This document shows positions 47,133 through 56,208 of a stretch of DNA of 64,000 nt, piece by piece (the stretch's first letter is position 1; each line of letters starts with the position of its first letter). A model generated the notes under the pieces. The model ran no database searches. It saw only the letters and a list, made by a program, of their open reading frames with translations, and was not told the origin of the DNA. The stretch comes from Panulirus ornatus (lineage: Eukaryota > Arthropoda > Malacostraca > Decapoda > Palinuridae). The stretch covers positions 32,363,255-32,427,254 of the forward strand of contig NC_092231.1 of assembly GCF_036320965.1 (NCBI RefSeq). The letters run 5' to 3'. The position numbers and the translations under genes are program-made.

Positions 47133-48709
47133 TTATACTTTGTCGCTGTCTCCCACGTTTGTGAGGTAGCGCAAGGAAAACAGACGAAAGAAATGGCCCA
47201 ACCCCCCATACACATGTATATACATACGTCCACACACGCAAATATACATACCTACACAGCTTTCCATGGTTTACCCCAGACGCTTCACATGCCTTGATTC
47301 AATCCACTGACAGCACGTCAACCCCGGTATACCACATCGCTCCAATTCACTCTATTCCTTGCCCTCCTTTCACCCTCCTGCATGTTCAGGCCCCGATCAC
47401 TCAAAATCTTTTTCACTCCATCTTTCCTCCTCCAATTTGGTCTCCCTCTTCTCCTCGTTCCCTCCACCTCCGATACATATATCCTCTTGGTCAATCTTTC
47501 CTCACTCATTCTCTCCATGTGCCCAAACCACTTCAAAACACCCTCTTCTGCTCTCTCAACCACGCTATTTTTATTTCCACACATCTCTCTTACCCTTACG
47601 TTACTCACTCGATCAAACCACCTCCCACCACACATTGTCCTCAAACATCTCATTTCCAGCACATCCATCCTCCTGCGCACAACTCTATCCATAGCCCACG
47701 CCTCGCAACCATACAACATTGTTGGAACCACTATTCCTTCAAACATACCCATTTTTGCTTTCCGAGATAATGTTCTCGACTTCCACACATTCTTCAAGGC
47801 CCCCAGAATTTTCGCCCCCTCCCCCACCCTATGATCCACTTCCACTTCCATGGTTCCATCCGCTGCCAGATCCACTCCCAGATATCTAAAACACTTCACT
47901 TCCTCCAGTTTTTCTCCATTCAAACTCACCTCCCAATTGACTTGACCCTCAACCCTACTGTACCTAATAACCTTGCTCTTATTCACATTTACTCTTAACT
48001 TTCTTCTTCCACACACTTTACCAAACTCAGTCACCAGCTTCTGCAGTTTCTCACATGAATCAGCCACCAGCGCTGTATCATCAGCGAACAACAACTGACT
48101 CACTTCCCAAGCTCTCTCATCCCCAACAGACTTCATACTTGCCCCTCTTTCCAAAACTCTTGCATTTACCTCCCTAACAACCCCATCCATAAACAAATTA
48201 AACAACCATGGAGACATCACACACCCTTGCCGCAAACCTACATTCACTGAGAACCAATCACTTTCCTCTCTTCCTACACGTACAGATGCCTTACATCCTC
48301 GATAAAAACTTTTCACTGCTTCTAACAACTTGCCTCCCACACCATATATTCTTAATACCTTCCACAGAGCATCTCTATCAACTCTATCATATGCCTTCTC
48401 CAGATCCATAAATGCTACATACAAATCCATTTGCTTTTCTAAGTATTTCTCACATACATTCTTCAAAGCAAACACCTGATCCACACATCCTCTACCACTT
48501 CTGAAACCACACTGCTCTTCTCCGATCTGATGCTCTGTACATGCCTTCACCCTCTCAATCAATACCCTCCCATATAATTTACCAGGAATACTCAACAAAC
48601 TTATACCTCTGTAATTTGAGCACTCACTCTTATCCCCTTTGCCTTTGTACAATGGCACTATGCACGCATTCCGCCAATCCTCAGGCACCTCACCATGAGT
48701 CATACATAC

Positions 48710-48715
<6 letters not shown>
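47133..48715 (-). mobile_element. RTE-A LINE, 5'-truncated, short-type 3' UTR
   Basis: The short UTR with hairpin is at 47133-47317. The RT frame 47318-48714 is open from FNVCMTHGEVPEDWRNA through FADD to VVYRG (about 465 codons), with small changes such as CGGRWFD. It is truncated exactly at a (TA)n tract. The open frame accidentally continues through the TA repeat into the next element. Confidence 0.9.
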
Positions 48716-48805
<90 letters not shown>

Positions 48806-48810
48806 TTTTT
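48716..48810. repeat. (TA)n with one TCTATA interruption
   Basis: About 85 bases of TA plus a T run, forming the tail of the element at 48811-49546 and the 5' boundary of the element at 47133-48715. Confidence 0.95.
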
Positions 48811-49543
48811 TTGCTTTGTCGCTGTCTCCCGCGTTTGCGAGGTAGCGCAAGGAAACAGACGAAAGAAATGGCCCAACCCACCCCCAAACACATGTATATA
48901 CATACATCCACACACGCAAATATACATACCTACACAGCTTTCCATGGTTTACCCCAGACGCTTCGCATGCCCTGATTCAATCCACTGACAGCACGTCAAC
49001 CCCGGTATACCAAATCGATCCAATGCACTCTATTCCTTGCCCTCCTTTCACCCTCATGCATGTTCAGGCCCCGATCACTCATAATCTTTTTCACTCCATC
49101 TTTCCACCTCCAATTTGGTCTCCCACTTCTCCTTGTTCCCTCCACCTCCGACACATATATCCTCTTGGTCAATCTTTCCTCACTCATTCTCTCCATGTGC
49201 CCAAACCATTTCAAAACACCCTCTTCTGCTCTCTCAACCATGCTCTTTTTATTTCCACACATCTCTCTTACCCTTACGTTACTTACTCGATCAAACCACC
49301 TCACACCACACATTGTCCTCAAACATCTCATTTCCAGCACATCCATCCTCCTGCGCACAACTCTATCCATAGCCCACGCCTCGCAACCATACAACATTGT
49401 TGGAACCACTATTCCTTCAAACATACCCATTTTTGCTTTCCGAGATAATGTTCTCGACTTCCACACATTCTTCAAGGTTCCCAGGATTTTCGCCCCCTCC
49501 CCCACCCTATGATCCACTTCCGCTTCCATGGTTCCATCCGCTG

Positions 49544-49546
<3 letters not shown>
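48811..49546 (-). mobile_element. RTE-A LINE, strongly 5'-truncated, short-type 3' UTR
   Basis: UTR with hairpin at 48811-48995. C-terminal coding 48996-49529 is open (AADGTMEAEVDHRVGEG to VYRG). It is truncated at 49546, where (TA)n begins. Confidence 0.9.

Positions 49547-49605
<59 letters not shown>
49547..49605. repeat. (TA)n
   Basis: TA repeat separating the truncated start of a minus-strand LINE from the 5' UTR of a plus-strand full-span LINE (head-to-head). Confidence 0.95.
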
Positions 49606-49607
<2 letters not shown>

Positions 49608-52600
49608 CTCTCGTGTCGTAGAAGGCGACTAGAGGGGACGGGAGCGGGGGGCCAGAAATCCTCCCCTCCTTTATTTTAACTTTCTAAAAATGGGAAACAG
49701 AAGGAGTCACGCGGGGAGTGCTCATCCACCTCGTAGACTCAGATTGGGGTGTCTAAATGTGTGTGGATGTAACCAAGATATGAAAAAAGGAGAGATAGGT
49801 AGTATGTTTGAGGAAAGGAACCTGGATGTTTTGGCTCTGAGTGAAACGAAGCTCAAGGGTAAAGGGGAAGAGTGGTTTTGGAATGTCTTGGGAGTAAAGT
49901 CAGGGGTTAGTGAGAGGACAAGAGCAAGGGGAGGAGTAGCAGTACTCCTGAAACAGGAGTTGTGGGAGTATGTGATAGAATGTAAGAAAGTAAATTCTCG
50001 ATTAATATGGGTAAAACTGAAAGTTGATGGAGAGAGATGGGTGATTATTGGTGCATATGCACCTGGGCATGAGAAGAAAGATCATGAGAGGCAAGTGTTT
50101 TGGTAGCAGCTGAATGAGTGTGTTAGTGATTTTGATGCACGAGACTGGGTTATAGTGATGGGTGATTTGAATGCAAAGGTGAGTAATGTGGCAGTTGAGG
50201 GAATAATTGGTATACATGGGGTGTTCAGTCTTGTAAATGGAAATGGTGAAGAGCTTGTAGATTTATGTGCTGAAAAAGGACTGGTGATTGGGAATACCTG
50301 GTTTAAAAAGCGAGATATACATAAGTATATGTATGTAAGTAGGAGAGATGGCCAGAGAGCGTTATTGGATTACGTGTTAATTGACAGGCACGCGAAAGAG
50401 AGACTTTTGGATCTAAATGTGCTGAGAGGTGCAACTGTAGGGATGTCTGATCATTATCTTGTGGAGGCTAAGGTGAAGATTTGTATGGGTTTTCAGAAAA
50501 GAAGAGTGAATGTTGGGGTGAAGAGGGTGGTGAGAGTAAGTGAGCTTGGAAAGAAGACTTGTGTGAGGAAGTACCAGGAGAGACTGAGTACAGAATGGAA
50601 AAAGGTGAGAACAATGGAAGTAAGGGGAGTGGGGGAGGAATGGGATGTATTTAGGGAATCAGTGATGGATTGCGCAAAAGATGCTTGTGGCATGAGAAGA
50701 GTGGGAGGTGGGTTGATTAGAAAGGGTAGTGAGTGGTGGGATGAAGAAGTAAGATTATTAGTGAAAGAGAAGAGAGAGGCATTTGGACGATTTTTGCAGG
50801 GAAAAAATGCAATTGAGTGGGAGATGTATAAAAGAAAGAGACAGGAGGTCAAGAGAAAGGTGCAAGAGGTGAAAAAGAGGGCAAATGAGAGTTGGGGTGA
50901 GAGAGTATCATTAAATTTTAGGGAGAATAAAAAGATGTTCTGGAAGGAGGTAAATAAAGTGCGTAAGACAAGGGAACAAATGGGAACTTCAGTGAAGGGT
51001 GCTAATGGGGAGGTGATAACAAGTAGTGGTGATGTGAGAAGGAGATGGAGTGAGTATTTTGAAGGTTTGTTGAATGTGTTTGATGATAGAGTGGCAGATA
51101 TAGGGTGTCTTGGTCGAGGTGGTGTGCAAAGTGAGAGGGTTAGGGAAAATGATTTGGTAAACAGAGAAGAGGTAGTAAAAGCTTTGCGGAAGATGAAAGC
51201 CGGCAAGGCAGCGGGTTTGGATATTGCAGTGGAATTTATTATAAAAGGGGGTGACTGTATTGTTGACTGGTTGGTAAGGTTATTTAATGTATGTATGACT
51301 CATGGTGAGGTTCCTGAGGATTGGCGGAATGCGTGCATAGTGCCATTGTTCAAAGGCAAAGGGGATAAGAGTGAGTGCTCAAATTACAGAGGTATAAGTT
51401 TGTTGAGTATTCCTGGTAAATTATATGGGAGGGTATTGATTGAGAGGGTGAAGGCATGTACAGAGCATCAGATTGGGGAAGAGCAGTGTGGTTTCAGAAG
51501 TGGTAGAGGATGTGTGGATCAGGTGTTTGCTTTGAAGAATGTATGTGAGAAATACTTAGAAAAGCAAATGGATTTGTATGTAGCATTTATGGATCTGGAG
51601 AAGGCATATGATAGAGTTGATAGAGATGCTCTGTGGAAGGTATTAAGAATATATGGTGTGGGAGGCAAGTTGTTAGAAGCAGTGAAAAGTTTTTATCGAG
51701 GATGTAAGGCATGTGTACGTGTAGGAAGAGAGGAAAGTGATTGGTTCTCAGTGAATGTAGGTTTGCGGCAGGGGTGTGTGATGTCTCCATGGTTGTTTAA
51801 TTTGTTTATGGATGGGGTTGTTATGGAGGTGAATGCAAGAGTTTTGGAAAGAGGGGCAAGTATGAAGTCTGTTGTGGATGAGAGAGCTTGGGAAGTGAGT
51901 CAGTTGTTGTTCACTGATGATACAGCGCTGGTGGCTGATTCATGTGAGAAACTGCAGAAGCTGGTGACTGAGTTTGGTAAAGTGTGTGAAAGAAGAAAGT
52001 TAAGAGTAAATGTGAATAAGAGCAAGGTTATTAGGTACAGTAGGGTTGAGTTTCAAGTCAATTGGGAGGTAAGTTTGAATGGAGAAAAACTGGAGGAAGT
52101 AAAGTGTTTTAGATATCTGGGAGTGGATCTGGCAGCGGATGGAACCATGGAAGCGGAAGTGAATCATAGGGTGGGGGAGGGGGCGAAAATCCTGGGAGCA
52201 TTGAAGAATGTGTGGATGTCGAGAACATTATCTCGGAAAGCAAAAATGGGTATGTTTGAAGGAATAGTGGTTCCAACAATGTTGTATGGTTGCGAGGCGT
52301 GGGCTATGGATAGAGTTGTGCGCATGAGGGTGGATGTGCTGGAAATGAGATATTTGAGGACAATGTGTGGTGTGAGGTGGTTTGATCGAGTAAGTAATGT
52401 AAGGGTAAGAGAGATGTGTGGAAAAAAAAAGAGCGTGGTTGAGAGAGCAGAAGAGGGTGTTTTGAAATGGTTTGGGCACATGGAGAGAATGAGTGAGGAA
52501 AGATTGACCAAGAGGATATATGTGTCGGAGGTGGAGGGAACGAGGAGAAGTGGGAGACTAAGTTGGAGGTGGAAAGATGGAGTGAAAAAGATTTTGAGTG

Positions 52601-53112
52601 ATCGGGGCCTGAACATGTAGGAGGGTGAAAGGCTGGCAAGGAATAGAGTGAATTCGATCGATGTGGTATAACGGGGTTGACGTTCTGTCAGTGGATTGAA
52701 TCAGGGCATGTGAAGCGTCTGGGGTAAACCATGGAAAGTTGTGTGGGGCCTGGATGTGGAAAGGGAGCTGTGGTTTCGGGCATTATTGCATGACAGGTAG
52801 AGACTGAGTGTGAACGAATGGGGCCTTTGTTGTCTTTTCCTAGCGCTACCTCGCACACATGAGGGGGGAGGGTGATGGTATTCCATGTGTGGCGAGGTGG
52901 CGATGGGAATGAATAAAGGCAGACAGTGTGAATTGTGTGCATGGGTATATATGTATGTGTCTGTGTGTGTATATATATGTGTACATTGAGATGTATATGG
53001 ATGTATATTTGCGTGTGTGGACGTGTATGTATATACATGTGTATGGGGGTGGGTTGGGCCATTTCTTTCGTCTGTTTCCTTGCGCTACCTCGCAAACGCG
53101 GGAGACAGCAAC
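49606..53112 (+). mobile_element. RTE-A LINE, near full-length reference copy
   Basis: 5' UTR 49606-49689 (GTCGTAGAAGGCGACTAG; the terminal palindrome is missing), a single ORF of 996 codons with three nonsense changes, and the long-type 3' UTR 52681-53112 with hairpin at 53072-53108. No A/TA tail follows; the next LINE is joined directly after GACAGCAAC. This copy shows the full domain order of the family. Confidence 0.9.
49690..52680 (+). pseudogene. RTE-A endonuclease-reverse transcriptase, 996 codons, three nonsense codons
   Basis: This protein nicks target DNA and reverse-transcribes the element RNA from the nick. The start is the only ATG just after the 5' UTR, shared with the copy at 63376. 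The endonuclease lies at residues ~18-265: N23, E52 (SETK), D159/N161 (GDLNAK), D254-H255 (SDHYLV). The charged linker is ~270-440. The RT is ~440-810: motif A D635 (DLEKAYDRV), GLRQGCVMSPW, and the catalytic pair D743-D744 in FTDD, where most copies have FADD. The RTE-type C-terminus with KWFGHMERM and GR.SWRWKDG runs to 996. Nonsense codons: TAG at 50104 (GAG elsewhere), TAG at 52618 (CAG elsewhere) and TAA in the penultimate VVYRG block. All are single-base changes in one continuous frame. Confidence 0.85.
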
Positions 53113-55602
53113 GTGTTAATGGACAGGCGTGCGAAAGAGAGACTTTTGGATGTCAATGTGCTGAGAGGTGCAACTGGAGGGATGTCTGATCATTATCTTG
53201 TGGAGGCTAAGGTGAAGATTAGTATGGGTTTTCAGAAAAGAAGAGTGAATGTTGGGGTGAAGAAGGTGGTGAGAGTAAGTGAGCTTGGGAAGGAGACCTG
53301 TGTGAAGAAGTATCAGGAGAGACTGTGTACAGAATGGAAAAAGGTGAGAACAATGGAAGTAAGGGGAGTGGGGGAGGAATGGGATGTATTTAGGGAATCA
53401 GTGATGGATTGCGCAAAAGATGCTTGTGGCATGAGAAGAGTGGGAGGTGGGCTGTTTAGAAAGGGTAGTGAGTGGTGGGATGAAGAAGTAAGAGTATTAG
53501 TGAAAGAGAAGAGAGAGGCATTTGGACGATTTTTGCAGGGAAAAAATGCAATTGAGTGGGAGAAGTATAAAAGAAAGAGACAGGAGGTCAAGAGAAAGGT
53601 GCAAGAGGTGAAAAAAAGGGCAAATGAGAGTTGGGGTGAGAGACTATCAGTAAATTTTAGGGAGAATAAAAAGATGTTCTGGAAGGAGGTAAATAGGGTG
53701 CGTAAGACAAGGGAGCAAATGGGAACTTCAGTAAAGGGCGTAAATGGGGAGGTGATAACAAGTAGTGGTGATGTGAGAAGGAGATGGAATGAGTATTTTG
53801 AAGGTTTGTTGAATGTGTCTGATGACAGAGTGGCAGATATAGGGTGTTTGGGTCGAGGTGGTGTGCAAAGTGAGAGGGTTAGGGAAAATGATTTGGTAAA
53901 CAGAGAAGAGGTAGTAAAAGCTTTGCGGAAGATGAAAGCCGGCAAGGCAGCAGGTTTGGATGGTATTGCAGTGGAATTTATTAAAAAAGGGGGTGACTGT
54001 ATTGTTGACTGGTTGGTAAGGTTATTTAATGTATGTATGACTCATGGTGAGGTGCCTGAGGATTGGCGGAATGCTTGCATAGTGCCATTGTACAAAGGCA
54101 AAGGGGATAAGAGTGAGTGCTCAAATTACAGAGGTATAAGTTTGTTGAGTATTCCTGGTAAATTATATGGGAGGGTATTGATTGAGAGGGTGAAGGCATG
54201 TACAGAGCATCAGATTGGGGAAGAGCAGTGTGGTTTCAGAAGTGGTAGAGGATGTGTGGATCAGGTGTTTGCTTTGAAGAATGTATGTGAGAAATACTTA
54301 GAAAAGCAAATGGATTTGTATGTAGCATTTATGGATCTGGAGAAGGCATATGATAGAGTTGATAGAGATGCTCTGTGGAAGGTATTAAGAATATATGGTG
54401 TGGGAGGCAAGTTGTTAGAAGCAGTGAAAAGTTTTTATCGAGGATGTAAGGCATGTGTACGTGTAGGAAGAGAGGAAAGTGATTGGTTCTCAGTGAATGT
54501 AGGTTTGCGGCAGGGGTGTGTGATGTCTCCATGGTTGTTTAATTTGTTTATGGATGGGGTTGTTAGGGAGGTAAATGCAAGAGTTTTGGAAAGAGGGGCA
54601 AGTATGAAGTCTGTTGGGGATGAGAGAGCTTGGGAAGTGAGTCAGTTGTTGTTCGCTGATGATACAGCGCTGGTGGCGGATTCATGTGAGAAACTGCAGA
54701 AGCTGGTGACGGAGTTTGGTAAAGTGTGTGGAAGAAGAAAGTTAAGAGTGAATGTCAATAAGAGCAAGGTTATTAGGTACAGTAGGGTTGAGGGTCAAGT
54801 CAATTGGGAGGTGAGTTTGAATGGTGAGAGGCTGGAGGAAGTGAAGTGTTTTAGATATCTGGGAGTGGATCTGTCAGCGGATGGAACCATGGAAGCGGAA
54901 GTGGATCATAGGGTGGGGGAGGGGGCGAAAATTTTGGGAGCCTTGAAAAATGTGTGGAAGTCGAGAACATTATCCCAGAAAGCAAAAATGGGTATGTTTG
55001 AAGGAATAGTGGTTCCAACAATGTTGTATGGTTGCGAGGCGTGGGCTATGGATAGAGTTGTGCGCAGGAGGATGGATGTGCTGGAAATGAGATGTTTGAG
55101 GACAATGTGTGGTGTGAGGTGGTTTGATCGAGTAAGTAACGTAAGGGTAAGAGGGATGTGTGGAAATAAAAAGAGCGTGGTTGAGAGAGCAGAAGAGGGT
55201 GTTTTGAAGTGGTTTGGGCACATGGAGAGAATGAGTGAGGAAAGATTGACCAAGAGGATATATGTGTCGGAGGTGGAGGGAACGAGGAGAAGAGGGAGAC
55301 CAAATTGGAGGTGGAAAGATGGAGTGAAAAGGATTTTGTGTGATCGGGGCCTGAACATGCAGGAGGGTGAAAGGAGGGCAAGGAATAGAGTGAATTGGAG
55401 CGATGTGGTATACAGGGGTTGACGTGCTGTCAGTGGATTGAATCAAGGCATGTGAAGCGTCTGGGGTAAACAATGGAAAGCTGTGTAGGTATGTATTTTG
55501 CGTGTGTGGACGTGTGTATGTACATGGTATGGGGGGTTGGGCCATTTCTTTCGTCTGTTTCCTTGCGCTACCTCGCAAACGCGGGAGACAGCGACAAAGT
55601 AT
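53113..55602 (+). mobile_element. RTE-A LINE, 5'-truncated in the endonuclease, short-type 3' UTR
   Basis: It starts at the end of the endonuclease (VLMDRRAKERLLDVNVLRGA) directly against the 3' end of the previous LINE, without tail or TA tract. The short-type UTR has the hairpin near 55555-55591 and an A/TA tail to 55650. Confidence 0.9.
53119..55422 (+). CDS. RTE-A endonuclease end, linker and complete reverse transcriptase, open frame
   Basis: 768 uninterrupted codons from the first in-frame ATG at 53119. The frame actually stays open back to about 53017 through the neighbour's 3' UTR without an ATG. It includes SDHYLVEAKVK of the endonuclease, the full linker, GKAAGLDGIAVEF, WRNACIVPLYKGKGDK, DLEKAYDRV, GLRQGCVMSPW, FADD, YLGVDLSADG and the full C-terminus ending VVYRG. 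The RT appears undamaged but most of the endonuclease is absent. Its near-identical twin is at 58988-61291; the two translations appear to differ at one residue (KR/KK near the C-terminus). Confidence 0.85.
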   Translation: MDRRAKERLLDVNVLRGATGGMSDHYLVEAKVKISMGFQKRRVNVGVKKVVRVSELGKETCVKKYQERLCTEWKKVRTMEVRGVGEEWDVFRESVMDCAKDACGMRRVGGGLFRKGSEWWDEEVRVLVKEKREAFGRFLQGKNAIEWEKYKRKRQEVKRKVQEVKKRANESWGERLSVNFRENKKMFWKEVNRVRKTREQMGTSVKGVNGEVITSSGDVRRRWNEYFEGLLNVSDDRVADIGCLGRGGVQSERVRENDLVNREEVVKALRKMKAGKAAGLDGIAVEFIKKGGDCIVDWLVRLFNVCMTHGEVPEDWRNACIVPLYKGKGDKSECSNYRGISLLSIPGKLYGRVLIERVKACTEHQIGEEQCGFRSGRGCVDQVFALKNVCEKYLEKQMDLYVAFMDLEKAYDRVDRDALWKVLRIYGVGGKLLEAVKSFYRGCKACVRVGREESDWFSVNVGLRQGCVMSPWLFNLFMDGVVREVNARVLERGASMKSVGDERAWEVSQLLFADDTALVADSCEKLQKLVTEFGKVCGRRKLRVNVNKSKVIRYSRVEGQVNWEVSLNGERLEEVKCFRYLGVDLSADGTMEAEVDHRVGEGAKILGALKNVWKSRTLSQKAKMGMFEGIVVPTMLYGCEAWAMDRVVRRRMDVLEMRCLRTMCGVRWFDRVSNVRVRGMCGNKKSVVERAEEGVLKWFGHMERMSEERLTKRIYVSEVEGTRRRGRPNWRWKDGVKRILCDRGLNMQEGERRARNRVNWSDVVYRG

Positions 55603-55604
55603 AA

Positions 55605-55644
<40 letters not shown>

Positions 55645-55674
55645 TATGTTTTTTATTATACTGGTTTAAAAAGA
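55603..55674. repeat. (A)n(TA)n tail and short unassigned joint
   Basis: A run, then about 25 bases of TA, then TTTTTTATTATACTGGTTTAAA before the next fragment. Confidence 0.85.
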
Positions 55675-56208
55675 GATGTTTGAGGACAATGTGTGGTGTG
55701 AGGTGGTTTGATCGAGTAAGTAACGTAAGGGTAAGAGAGATGTGTGGAAATAAAAAGAGCGTGGTTGGAGAGGCAGAGAGGGTGTTTTGAAATGGTTTGG
55801 GCACATGGAGAGAATGAGTGAGGAAAGATTGACCAAGAGGATATATGCGTCGGAGGTGGAGGGAACGAGGAGAAGAGGGAGACCAAAATTGGAGGTGGAA
55901 AAGATGGAGTGAAAAAGATTTTGTGTGATCGGGGCCTGAACATGCAGGAGGGTAAAAGGAGGGCAAGGAATAGAGTGAATTGGAGCGATGTGGTATACCG
56001 GGGTTGACGTGCTGTCAGTGGATTGAATCAAGGCATGTGAAGCGTCTGGGGTAAACCATGGAAAGCTGTGTAGGTATGTATATTTGCGTGTGTGGACGTA
56101 TGTATATACATGTGTATGGGGGTGGGTTGGGCCATTTCTTTCGTCTGTTTCCTTGCGCTACCTCGCAAACGCGGAGACAACAACAAAGCAAAAAAAAAAA
56201 AAAAAAAA
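55675..56208 (+). mobile_element. RTE-A 3' fragment, present only in the left tandem block
   Basis: C-terminal coding from RCLRTMCGVRWFD to VVYRG with several single-base insertions and deletions (around 55765-55780, 55885, 55900), then short-type UTR, damaged hairpin and A tail. It repeats the 3' end of the element just before it. The right tandem block lacks it. Confidence 0.8.

Noticed and set aside
48716..48919. Start of the 533-codon minus-strand frame, which encodes YIYIYI and UTR-derived residues
   Set aside because: It is translation of a (TA)n tract and a neighbouring 3' UTR. The real LINE frame begins at the truncation point near 48714.
53017..53118. First ~34 codons of the 801-codon frame (and its twin at 58886)
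   Set aside because: They translate the 3' UTR of the preceding LINE and have no ATG until 53119.
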